From Desulfobacteraceae bacterium (GTDB taxonomy: Bacteria > Desulfobacterota > Desulfobacteria > Desulfobacterales > Desulfobacteraceae): a stretch of DNA of 64,000 nt. Positions 35,084 through 43,436 of the stretch are shown here, piece after piece. The position numbers and the translations under genes are program-made. The notes below the pieces were generated by a model that made no database searches, was not told where the DNA came from, and worked only from the letters and a program-made list of their open reading frames with translations. The stretch lies in contig JADGFI010000005.1 in NCBI GenBank assembly GCA_016743945.1, forward strand, positions 62,001 to 126,000, in the 5' to 3' direction. Every line of letters starts with the position of its first letter. The stretch's first letter is position 1.

Positions 35084-36447
35084 GACATCTGGCCTTTGGA
35101 AATACGCGCAATGGTTCCCATGCCGCAGGCCTCCATATCTTCTACCAGAACGACCACCCGTCTTTTTAAAAAGTGATGGGCCAAAAGAAGGGGAATGGCA
35201 ATGGCCAGACCCGCCTGGGTGGTTACCAGTGCCTCGGAAATACCGGTGGACATCATCCGAGGATCACCGGTTCCAAAAATGGTAATGGCCCTAAAGGTAC
35301 TGATCATACCGGTCACCGTACCAAGAAGCCCCAGCAGAGGCGCAATGGAGGCCAATACACCAATGATGGAGAGAAAGCGTTCCTGCTTTCCCTGTTCCGT
35401 CAAGATTTTTTCTTCCACGATGGCATCAAGGCTGTCAATGGGTCTATTTTCCAAGGAAAAGCAGGCTTCCATCACCCTAGCTCCTGGGCATCTGGTTATT
35501 TTTGACAGGGCCATTCGTACCTGGTCCGAAGATTTCAGATCCAAAAACTGCGCTTTTCTTTTTTGGCCGAGCTGATTTTGCATGAAAAGATGCAGGGCTT
35601 TAAAAAAGGCAAACAGGGTTCCGATAAGACCGGCAATAAGAATCGGATAGAGCAGAACACCCCCTGCCTCAACCCAGGTTTCAAGGCTTTGCTTTTGTTC
35701 TGCCGCCCGGATGGCTGTACCGCCGGTGATATCAATTGGCAAAGTAGATCCGCCGTTAAGCCAGGCCAAAACCTGTTTGCCCTGGGCTTTAACAGACAGA
35801 CCCGGCTGCCCTGGCTGGGGCAGAACAAAATAGGCACCTTTTGGGGTCTGATATCCAAGGAAAAAACCGCCGGCGCGATAAAGGGAGACTGTCTGAACCT
35901 GCCCGTTTGTCCCTATTACCCCTGTGTTTTTTTTCTCAATCCTGCCGGTGGCCTTTATATCCTCAAAGAGAAGAGAGGTATAGGTCTGCATCTGTTTTAA
36001 TCCTAAAAAATAATCCTGCTCTAAAAGGGATTTGACCGTCTGTCTCATTTTTGGGTGCATGGCTGCAACCGTGCTTGAGTCCAGGCGGGAGAGGGTTTGA
36101 CGCAGGGCATTGCGAAAGGTTCCCCCAACGGTTTTCATGTCCGCCATCTCTTTTTGATATTGTTCGGCAAGCCTGGCTCTTTTTGCCGACAGCTTGTTGA
36201 GGGTGTCGGTTGTCTGCTCAAGTGCCCTGGTATTTTGGGATATGTTTTTTTTCAGAATAGCTATCTTCTCGTTAAGTGCTGCTTTGTCCTGGTGTGCAAA
36301 CCGTTCAGAGAAAAGGGCTCGCTCGTCTATTTTTCCGGCCAGGGAGATCACTTTTCTGGCGGAATTTTCCCAGGTTTCATCGGCCTGGCAGGGCAGGGTG
36401 AAACATATTGAAAAAAAGGCAAGGCTGACCATGAAAATTTTTTTCAT
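35080..36447 (-). CDS. ttpC: TtpC-type MotA/TolQ/ExbB protein with periplasmic coiled coil
   Basis: A 455-residue protein: signal/anchor at residues 1-22, then a coiled-coil periplasmic part (about 40-150) and a globular region, and a C-terminal ExbB-like module from about residue 270. The module shows LASIAPLLGLLGTVTGMISTFRA and ISEALVTTQAGLAIAIPLLLAH. This fusion is the hallmark of TtpC, a fourth component of TonB2 systems described in Vibrio, where it is required for TonB2 function. It lies between the DUF3450 gene (overlapping by four bases) and exbB. Confidence 0.88.
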   Translation of the reverse strand: MKKIFMVSLAFFSICFTLPCQADETWENSARKVISLAGKIDERALFSERFAHQDKAALNEKIAILKKNISQNTRALEQTTDTLNKLSAKRARLAEQYQKEMADMKTVGGTFRNALRQTLSRLDSSTVAAMHPKMRQTVKSLLEQDYFLGLKQMQTYTSLLFEDIKATGRIEKKNTGVIGTNGQVQTVSLYRAGGFFLGYQTPKGAYFVLPQPGQPGLSVKAQGKQVLAWLNGGSTLPIDITGGTAIRAAEQKQSLETWVEAGGVLLYPILIAGLIGTLFAFFKALHLFMQNQLGQKRKAQFLDLKSSDQVRMALSKITRCPGARVMEACFSLENRPIDSLDAIVEEKILTEQGKQERFLSIIGVLASIAPLLGLLGTVTGMISTFRAITIFGTGDPRMMSTGISEALVTTQAGLAIAIPLLLAHHFLKRRVVVLVEDMEACGMGTIARISKGQMS

Positions 36448-37268
36448 ATCTTCCCTCCATTTTGTCCTTGGCCGGGGCTGCCCACGGGAAGCTCAACCAC
36501 CGTTGTGACTCTTTTTTTCCGGGCGATTTCCATGGCCTTTCTCAGTTCCCCTATATTGGGTTTGGAAATATCTTGCCATTTTCCTGCCGTCTTTGTGTAT
36601 TTTTGGACATGGCTGTCGGCTTCCATCAAGCGAAAGAGCCCCAGGCGGCCCAGCCTGAAGACAAAGACCTGGCCTGGACTTCCTTTAATATTCTCAACCA
36701 CCTCCTGGGTGACATCCACTGAATAGCCATAATCAGATTCAATTTGAATGGCTTCAAGAAGGCGGCCGAATTTGGCGGAGAGACTTGCGTCCGGATCATC
36801 AAGGGAAGAACGGATAAAGGCAAGCCGCTTGTTTCGTTCCTCTCGTGCAAAGGGCAGATCTGATTTAACATGATTTTCAAGATCAAAATAAAGAACCTCT
36901 AAAAACGGTGCCAGCGTATTTTGAGTTTTTCCGGCCTGGACCAGATTCTCCTGCAAAACAGCGATATTCTTTTTTTCGGACAAAAGATAGCGCTGTGTTC
37001 GTTCCAACTGAAACTGGGTCCACGCATCCTTTAACTCAAGTTCCTGGAGTTCCTGGATTAAACCTTCCCGTTTTTCCATCCATTTTTTTGTTGTACTACC
37101 CGCCTTTGAGGCCCGGCTTATCGAATTTTCAAGGGTTTTGTGAACATCTTCGGGTTCTGCGGCCCGGCATAATGGTGCAACTGCCGCCAGGATAAGGCAA
37201 AGGCAAAAGCAGAGACCAAATTGCAAAATTTTTATTTTCACCAGTCGCTTGGTGTTCATCAATCCCAT
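36444..37268 (-). CDS. DUF3450-family periplasmic coiled-coil protein
   Basis: A 274-residue exported protein: signal peptide with core ILQFGLCFCLCLILAAVAP ending at a CRAAE-like site, then a coiled coil (residues 40-125) and a C-terminal domain with DYGYSVDVTQE and VFRLGRLGLFRLMEAD, which are typical of DUF3450. Members co-occur with TtpC, ExbB/D and TonB2 genes, as here. Its job is thought to be within the energising complex but is not established. Start 37268 has AAGGAG about 14 bases upstream; the ATG at 37259 is an alternative. Confidence 0.85.
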   Translation of the reverse strand: MGLMNTKRLVKIKILQFGLCFCLCLILAAVAPLCRAAEPEDVHKTLENSISRASKAGSTTKKWMEKREGLIQELQELELKDAWTQFQLERTQRYLLSEKKNIAVLQENLVQAGKTQNTLAPFLEVLYFDLENHVKSDLPFAREERNKRLAFIRSSLDDPDASLSAKFGRLLEAIQIESDYGYSVDVTQEVVENIKGSPGQVFVFRLGRLGLFRLMEADSHVQKYTKTAGKWQDISKPNIGELRKAMEIARKKRVTTVVELPVGSPGQGQNGGKI

Positions 37269-37315
37269 TTATTTTCCCCATTCTCCTTTTCCCGGTTCAC
37301 CGTCACGGATTCATA

Positions 37316-37365
37316 AACGGCAAAAAACATTTTCAAGTGACACCGGGTCAATGCTTTTTGCCGTT
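37316..37365. repeat. Long inverted repeat between receptor and DUF3450 genes
   Basis: Perfect 11-base arms AACGGCAAAAA (37316-37326) and TTTTTGCCGTT (37355-37365) around a 28-base centre, in the 110-base gap after the TonB-receptor stop. On the minus-strand transcript it would form a stable hairpin without a following T run, so it looks more like an mRNA-processing or partial attenuation element than a simple terminator. Confidence 0.6.
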
Positions 37366-37378
37366 CAGCAATTACCGC

Positions 37379-39376
37379 CTAGAAGTCATATTGGACAACC
37401 ATTTTGCAATCGAACCCGTTACATGCCATGCCCTTACCATCGTAATAATCCTGATCAAAGAGATTGTAGATATGGCCGCCAAGACTCAACCCGCTGTCCC
37501 ACTTTTTTATCAGGGAGAGGTCGACCACTGCGATGTATTCTTTTTCATCACCATCAGCAGCATCTGCATTATAAATCACCCCTCCCTTATAGGTCCCCCG
37601 GACAATGAACCGGGTTTCGATTTTGGGAATCATATAGCCCAGGCTTGCAAAGAATGTGTCTTCCGGGACATCTGCAAGGTAATCACTATCACGGTCCGCA
37701 GATTCATTCCGGGCATGGGTATAGACATAATTGAGGCCCATTGAAATGCGATCGGTGATATCGGTATTGGTTTCAAGTTCAATGCCGTAAATTTGTGCTT
37801 CATCAATATTCCACGGTACCTTATTGGTATCTTTTTCGATACGGTCGGTTATGTCATTGTAAAAACCGGACAATGCAACATGGGCCTTGTCAAAAAAACA
37901 ATATTTTGTACCCAGGCTGTAATTGATATTTTTCTCTGGATCGAGTATGTACATCTTACCCTTCTCCTCCATGTCGCCAAAGGTTGGAAAACGGGTTTTT
38001 TGGGCGATGGAACCAAAGATCTGCACCCCGTTTTTCGCTGTCCAGGTCACCCCTGCCATGGGGTCAAGTTCGCCATTTGTATACCCGTCCAGACCTGCTA
38101 TTTTTTTAGCATCAAAATTATGGTAGGCCAGCCCCAGGACGGTTGTAAACTGCCCGAAGGAAAGCGTATCTTCAGCAGCAAAGGTCAGGGTGCTTGATTC
38201 GGAGTCCTCCCAGGGATCGTTAACGTCAGGTTTTTGTGTATGCTTATCTTCACGATACTGGGCAGAAACGCTTAATTCTCCGAACCGGTTCAGATTGGTA
38301 TCGGAAAAAAGAGAAAAACCATAGGAATCATCATCCCAGGTACAGGTTGATATTTTTTGTGCAAGATTTTCACTGACATAGGAGGTGTATTCATCTTGAT
38401 GGCTATGGTAAAACGCCATTGCCCGGAGGTCCCACCAATCGTTGAGTGAAATTTTTCCGCCAACATCAGCGCCCGTGTCCACATACTCGTCGTACCGGCC
38501 AAAGCTTGAATACTTTTTCGGAAAATTGACCATGTTGTGGACATCGCTAAAGGGCCTGCCCCGTTCCATGTCAAACCGATACAAGGATGCATACATCTCT
38601 AATTTTTCTGTTGGCGCAAACCCCAACCGGGTCCAAAGGTTAAGGGATTCTAAATCTGAATTGTTTTTTTTGTCTCCCGCATCAACAACTCTGGGGATCG
38701 GACGTCCATCCGAAGGTCCTTTATAACGTATATCTGTTTTTCTGGGTTCATAATCATCGGAAAAATTGAGGGTATCCCGCTTGCGGTAGTCAACGGTTCC
38801 CAGTATTGAAAAACCGTTTTCAGCACCATAATTGAGGGTGGCCGTCCCGCGGTGATAGCCGCCGAGCCCTCCTTCAGCGCTCACCGAACCTGCGATGCCT
38901 TTGATGCCTTTTCGGGTAATGATGTTGACAACGCCTCCCAGGGCATTGGGTCCGTAGAGGACAGAAGAAGCTCCCTTGGTCACCTCGATTTTTCCGATGA
39001 TGGAGGCGGGGATCTGCTGAAGGTCCAATGGGCCGTTTTTGGTTTCATAGTAGGGAACACCGTCAATGAGCACCAATATGTTTTTTTGCTCAAAGCCTTG
39101 AATATTAATATTGAGCTCTCCTTTGGCCGTTCGCACCACATTGACGCCGGGTACATATTGAAGGGCTTCGGCGGCGTTGGCAGCCCCCATGCTTTCAATT
39201 TCCTGGGCGGTAATGGTATTGCTGATGGCAATATCCTGCACCCCGGAGGTGTCTTCAACCACAATTTCACCCAGGGTAAAGAGATTATCCGTCTTCTCCT
39301 GGGCCATGGTGTGACTTGCCATTAAAAATAAACTCAAACTAAAAACAGATACCGCAAAAAGAATTTTCCTGTTCAT
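37379..39376 (-). CDS. TonB-dependent outer-membrane receptor
   Basis: A 665-residue receptor. I start it at the ATG at 39376, behind AAGGAG, giving a normal signal peptide ending SHTMAQE; the longer frame from 39421 adds 15 residues before it. A TonB-box-like LGEIVVED follows, then the plug (NAAEALQYVPGVNV; VTKGASSVLYGPNALGGVVNIIT) and a 22-strand-type barrel ending in the expected phenylalanine (VVQYDF). It is the first gene of the TonB/ABC run. BtuB/siderophore-type receptors share this layout; a corrinoid ligand is inferred from the neighbourhood, not from sequence. Confidence 0.92.
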   Translation of the reverse strand: MNRKILFAVSVFSLSLFLMASHTMAQEKTDNLFTLGEIVVEDTSGVQDIAISNTITAQEIESMGAANAAEALQYVPGVNVVRTAKGELNINIQGFEQKNILVLIDGVPYYETKNGPLDLQQIPASIIGKIEVTKGASSVLYGPNALGGVVNIITRKGIKGIAGSVSAEGGLGGYHRGTATLNYGAENGFSILGTVDYRKRDTLNFSDDYEPRKTDIRYKGPSDGRPIPRVVDAGDKKNNSDLESLNLWTRLGFAPTEKLEMYASLYRFDMERGRPFSDVHNMVNFPKKYSSFGRYDEYVDTGADVGGKISLNDWWDLRAMAFYHSHQDEYTSYVSENLAQKISTCTWDDDSYGFSLFSDTNLNRFGELSVSAQYREDKHTQKPDVNDPWEDSESSTLTFAAEDTLSFGQFTTVLGLAYHNFDAKKIAGLDGYTNGELDPMAGVTWTAKNGVQIFGSIAQKTRFPTFGDMEEKGKMYILDPEKNINYSLGTKYCFFDKAHVALSGFYNDITDRIEKDTNKVPWNIDEAQIYGIELETNTDITDRISMGLNYVYTHARNESADRDSDYLADVPEDTFFASLGYMIPKIETRFIVRGTYKGGVIYNADAADGDEKEYIAVVDLSLIKKWDSGLSLGGHIYNLFDQDYYDGKGMACNGFDCKMVVQYDF

Positions 39377-39561
39377 CTCAATCTCCTTAGAATTAGCAAC
39401 GCATCTTCTGATTATACCCATATTTTATCTGTTCCCTGGCAGGAAATCTTATAGACATAAAGTTGTTTATTGTCAACAGGTAGTGTATATAGGCCAAATT
39501 ATAAACAATATTTTGTTTTATAGGAAAAAAATAACTAAATATTACCGCAAAGGAAATGATT

Positions 39562-40311
39562 ATGAAATACCTGGTCTGCATCGATGACACCGACATGCCT
39601 GGAACCAAGGGGACCGGGTGGCTGGTCCAGGAGCTGTGTGAACAAATGGAAACCCTTGGCTGGGGAACCTGCTCTGCCATAAGCCGCCATCAGCTGTTTG
39701 TCCATGAGGACATCCCCTATACCTCCCACAACTCATCCATGTGCTTTGAAATAGCTCTGGAAAAAAACCCCATGGAATCGGTTATTAAATTTATGGCCGA
39801 CTATCTTGAAACCCGGTCCCAAAAAGGATCTGACCCGGGGCTTTGTGTGGCAAATCTGGACAAGGCCCTTGCCCGAAAAGAGCTGATTGCCTTCGGAAAA
39901 ATGGCCAAACAGGCCGTTACCTCCAAGGCTGCGGCCTATGATCTTGCCCGGCAATCCGGGATTCATTTGTCGGAACACGGGGGAACCGGAGACGGGGTTA
40001 TCGGTGCTGTTGCGGGTATTGGGTTACGGCTATCCGGTAATGACGGTCGTTATCGGGGGTGGTATCACCTGGGGCATCCCGGCAGTATTGTTCGTGTGGA
40101 CACGCTTTGTGACTTCTCTTTTATCGACCAATTGGTAACCCGGTCAGGAGCTGTACTCTCCACTGATATGTCTGTTTCCATTGGATCAAAAAAAACCAAA
40201 ACCGTCCGTATGGACAACAAACAGGTGGTGGTGGTGTTAAAAAATGAAGAAATAGAAAAAACAGGGATAGAATACCGGACCATCACCAAACAGGAAGCCA
40301 AACAATATTAA
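39562..40311 (+). CDS. TiaS-like (tRNA-Ile2 agmatinylcytidine synthase-related) protein
   Basis: A 249-residue protein opening with YLVCIDDTDMPGTKGTGWL, matching the IDDTDxPxG nucleotide-binding start of archaeal TiaS, and with GGTGDGVIGAVAGIGLRL in the middle, also a TiaS-family landmark. Full TiaS is over 400 residues with a zinc ribbon and OB domain, which are missing here. The start at 39562 is favoured over the ATG at 39556 because AAGGA would touch the latter. The gene is divergent from the TonB receptor. It is probably not a tRNA enzyme in a bacterium that reads AUA with tRNA-lysidine; the true substrate is open. Confidence 0.6.
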   Translation: MKYLVCIDDTDMPGTKGTGWLVQELCEQMETLGWGTCSAISRHQLFVHEDIPYTSHNSSMCFEIALEKNPMESVIKFMADYLETRSQKGSDPGLCVANLDKALARKELIAFGKMAKQAVTSKAAAYDLARQSGIHLSEHGGTGDGVIGAVAGIGLRLSGNDGRYRGWYHLGHPGSIVRVDTLCDFSFIDQLVTRSGAVLSTDMSVSIGSKKTKTVRMDNKQVVVVLKNEEIEKTGIEYRTITKQEAKQY

Positions 40312-40436
40312 AATCAAGGAATATTAAAATTTTCGATGGAAAAGGCATATGCATGGGAACGGAACAAAAATATTTTGACGGACAAGCCCCGGAGGGCTAT
40401 GGTTGGTTTTTATACTTGTGAAGAGGAACAAACCAT

Positions 40437-40943
40437 ATGGTGGATATGCTGGTCAGATTATACGATATTCCAGATGTTACCCCTTTGTTAAAGGGGCTTA
40501 GGGATAAGGGGATTGTAATTCGCACTGCCAGAGCCTGCGAGAAACATCTGGTTGTTCAGTGGGTAGGGGATGGGTTCAGTGATGGCTGGGCAAGTGAATG
40601 TGAGGTTGCTTTCAGCCATCAGCCGGTTTCCTGCTTCATCGCCACAGAAGCCGGGGAAATCCTGGGCTTTGCTTGTTATGACAGTACGGGCAAGAATTTT
40701 TTTGGTCCCACCGGTGTTGCACAGATGAAGCGGTGCCATGGAATAGGCAAGGCCTTGTTATTGTCCTGTCTTAACGCAATGGCTGCCAACGGGTATGCCT
40801 ATGCCATCGTTGGCGGAACAGGCCCAGCCGATTATTACGCCAAGACAATAGGGGCGACAAAAATAGAGGGGTCCACGCCTGGAATTTATGGTGATGCATT
40901 GACGGGAAAAAGAGCGAGAAAGCCGGATGCCGGTGAGGCTTAA
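40437..40943 (+). CDS. GNAT-family N-acetyltransferase
   Basis: A 168-residue protein with a GNAT core: the strand ILGFACYDSTGKNFFGPTGV followed by the acetyl-CoA loop KRCHGIGKALLLSCLNAM (equivalent to RxxGxG/A) near residue 100, then YAIVGGTGPADYYAKTIGA, the usual last strand-helix. AGAGGAA precedes the ATG at 40437; an ATG at 40446 is possible. It lies 125 bases after the TiaS-like gene. The acceptor is unknown. Confidence 0.8.
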   Translation: MVDMLVRLYDIPDVTPLLKGLRDKGIVIRTARACEKHLVVQWVGDGFSDGWASECEVAFSHQPVSCFIATEAGEILGFACYDSTGKNFFGPTGVAQMKRCHGIGKALLLSCLNAMAANGYAYAIVGGTGPADYYAKTIGATKIEGSTPGIYGDALTGKRARKPDAGEA

Positions 40944-41007
40944 CAGCTCGGTTCCAAAGTTTAAATGCGTGTTTAATATGATCCACAGACATTGAACCGG
41001 AATATTT

Positions 41008-41376
41008 ATGGAAATCAAGACGGTCAATACAATTTTGTACTGCACCAGGTGGAAGGAAACCGTGGAATTTTATGCAACAGGGCTATGCCTGGAGCGGCTC
41101 TCCACCCGGGAATGGTTTGTGGAGTTCCAACTGACGGATTCGACCCGGTTGAGCATTGCCAATGAAACACGGTCTTCAATCAAGAGCGCTGATGGTAAGG
41201 GGATTACCCTCAGCATGGAAGTGGCGGATCTTCAATCAACATACCTGACACTCAAAGAAAAAAAGTTATCCCCAACCCCTATTAAATCCCTTTGGGGATC
41301 CAGAGTTTTTTACCTCTATGATCCCGAGGGTAACAGGCTTGAGTTTTGGTGCTGCCAAAAAATAGAAACAGATTAA
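41008..41376 (+). CDS. VOC/glyoxalase-family protein
   Basis: A 122-residue single-domain protein of the vicinal-oxygen-chelate fold: it opens with INTVNTILYCTRWKETVEFY-like wording (residues 5-20), and closes with FYLYDPEGNRLEFWC, giving the typical DPEGNxxEF metal-site motif. Members include glyoxalases, dioxygenases and resistance proteins; nothing here decides between them. It follows the GNAT gene by 65 bases. Confidence 0.8.
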   Translation: MEIKTVNTILYCTRWKETVEFYATGLCLERLSTREWFVEFQLTDSTRLSIANETRSSIKSADGKGITLSMEVADLQSTYLTLKEKKLSPTPIKSLWGSRVFYLYDPEGNRLEFWCCQKIETD

Positions 41377-41469
41377 GCGAACCCCGTAATAATCCCTTCT
41401 GGATCAAGGCGTAAGGGTGTCGGTATGCCCGGGGCGGCCACTCCTAAAAAGAGGGTTCAGATTTTAAGG

Positions 41470-43278
41470 TCATCTGTCTTGATAGAGGGCCTCAATTTCC
41501 TTTTTATATTTTTCCATGATGATACTTTTTTTCATTTTCAGGGTAGGGGTCAGCAACCCATTTTCGATGCTGAATTCGGGCATGATCACTATTTTTTTAA
41601 TGGTTTCAAAGGAGGCAAATTTTTTATTTTTTTCTTTAATTTCAGACGTAATCAAGGTTTTAATATCAGGATTGCTTACCAAATCATCCACCGTGTCAAA
41701 GGGAATATTGTGGTTCCTGGCATACTCGGGAACGGTTTCCGGGTCCAGGGTTACAATGGCCGCTAAAAATTTTTTCCTGTCGCCAATGACACACAGCTGG
41801 CTGATATATTTAGAGGTGGCCATCACCCCTTCAATACCTGCGGGTGCAATGTTTTTTCCACCCGCTGTGATGATCAGATCTTTTTTCCTGCCGGTAATTT
41901 TTAAAAAATTGTCTTCATCAATTTTTCCCAGATCTCCTGTATACATCCAGCCGTCAGGGGTAAGGGTCTCAGCCGTTTTTTCCGGCATCTTATAGTATTC
42001 CTTCATGACATTGCGGCCCTTGAACATCACCTCGCCATCTTCCATTGTTTTGTGTTCAATACCGAAGCCTGGCTGCCCCACCCACCCGATCCTAAGATTA
42101 TCGACTCTGTTGATATTGGTAAAAGAGGTGTTTTCCGTCATGCCGATCCCTTCTAATATGAGGATGCCGGCGCCGTGAAAAAACTTTGCGATGGAAGGAT
42201 CTATGGGGGCGGCACCGCTGATACACCAGCGTACCCTGCCGCCGAGGGCAGCCTGGATTTTACTGAAGACAAGTTTTGAGGCCAGGTTGTTCTGGAAATT
42301 GAGAAAAAAGGGTATGGGCTGTTTATCAAGAAGGCAATCACTGTACTTTTCGCCTATTTTGCAGGCCCACCTGAAAATTTTAAGGGCTATTCCCCCCTTT
42401 GTTTCAGCATTGCTTATGACTTTGGAATAGACCTTTTCATAGATTCGGGGAACACTTGCAAACCAGTGGGGCCTGGCAACACCGATATCCTGGATCACCG
42501 TGGTGATATCCCTGGCAAAGGTGGTTGTGCTCGCCGCCCTCAGGGCACCAAAGATACAGATTCTGGCAAAAACATGGGCCAGGGGAAGAAAAAGAAAATG
42601 ATGATCTCCGTTGTGGAGATCGGAACTCAAGACCACGGACTGGGCGGTAAAAGTGATATTGTCATGGGTGAGGACGGCTCCCTTGGGCACACCGGTTGTC
42701 CCGGAGGTATATACGATGGCAGCAGGATCTTCAGGTGTAACAGCCGCTGCCATTGTTTCAAATGCCAGGTCATCAACCCCACGGCCAAGGGCAAGGAATT
42801 TCTCAAAACTGATGACCCAGTCACCCTCTTCATCGTAATCATCTCCATCGTAATCGCTGAACAGGATGACTTTCCGGATATCGGCAAGATCCCCCCGGAT
42901 GCTTATTAGTTTTTGAAGTTGGGTTTCATCCTCTGCAAAAATCACCACGGCATCTGAATGATCAATGATATAACGGCAGTCATCGGCCAGATTTGAGTGG
43001 TAGATACCAACTGTGCATCCGCCAATACTGGAGATTCCAAGATCGCAAAGCACCCATCGGTAGCAAGAATAGCTTATGATATTGACCTTATCTCCTTTTT
43101 TGATCCCCAGGCTGATCAGGCTTTTGGATACGTTTTTTACTTGTTCCTGGAATTCATTCCAGGTAACCGATTCCAACTGATCAGGGGTACGGAACCATCT
43201 ATAGGCTTTATGGTTTCCATAAGCTGTACGGGTTTGTCTGAGCATTTCTTGAATGTTGGCAAAATCTTTTGCAGGCAT
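41470..43278 (-). CDS. Long-chain acyl-CoA synthetase (AMP-forming)
   Basis: A 602-residue adenylate-forming enzyme that activates fatty acids to acyl-CoA. Motifs in order: the P-loop YTSGTTGVPKGAV near residue 190, the ISGAAPID helix-strand near 350, the EGIGMTE motif (A5), YTGDLGKIDEDNFLKITGRKKDLI (A7-A8) and the acyl-activating lysine region. The sequence is of the FadD15/long-chain type common in sulfate reducers and actinobacteria. AAGGAGG lies just before the ATG. It stands alone. Exact chain-length preference is unknown. Confidence 0.92.
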   Translation of the reverse strand: MPAKDFANIQEMLRQTRTAYGNHKAYRWFRTPDQLESVTWNEFQEQVKNVSKSLISLGIKKGDKVNIISYSCYRWVLCDLGISSIGGCTVGIYHSNLADDCRYIIDHSDAVVIFAEDETQLQKLISIRGDLADIRKVILFSDYDGDDYDEEGDWVISFEKFLALGRGVDDLAFETMAAAVTPEDPAAIVYTSGTTGVPKGAVLTHDNITFTAQSVVLSSDLHNGDHHFLFLPLAHVFARICIFGALRAASTTTFARDITTVIQDIGVARPHWFASVPRIYEKVYSKVISNAETKGGIALKIFRWACKIGEKYSDCLLDKQPIPFFLNFQNNLASKLVFSKIQAALGGRVRWCISGAAPIDPSIAKFFHGAGILILEGIGMTENTSFTNINRVDNLRIGWVGQPGFGIEHKTMEDGEVMFKGRNVMKEYYKMPEKTAETLTPDGWMYTGDLGKIDEDNFLKITGRKKDLIITAGGKNIAPAGIEGVMATSKYISQLCVIGDRKKFLAAIVTLDPETVPEYARNHNIPFDTVDDLVSNPDIKTLITSEIKEKNKKFASFETIKKIVIMPEFSIENGLLTPTLKMKKSIIMEKYKKEIEALYQDR

Positions 43279-43436
43279 GGTAATTCCTCCTTAAAAACAT
43301 AGGTTTTTCCCAGGAATAGCCGTATTGCGAATCGAATTGCTAGGGAAGCTTTATATTTTTATCTTGGGAAAAAAATAATCGCAACCCCAAAAGAAAATTT
43401 TTTCCAGGTTTTATGGAAGAGGAAGCCAAACAAATT

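Noticed and set aside
39377..39561. Fur box or other known metal box ahead of the TonB receptor
   Set aside because: The gap is AT-rich, but no 19-base palindrome of the GATAATGATAATCATTATC type could be aligned.
40353..40421. 22-residue frame ahead of the GNAT gene
   Set aside because: No ribosome site and no recognisable sequence; too short to support.
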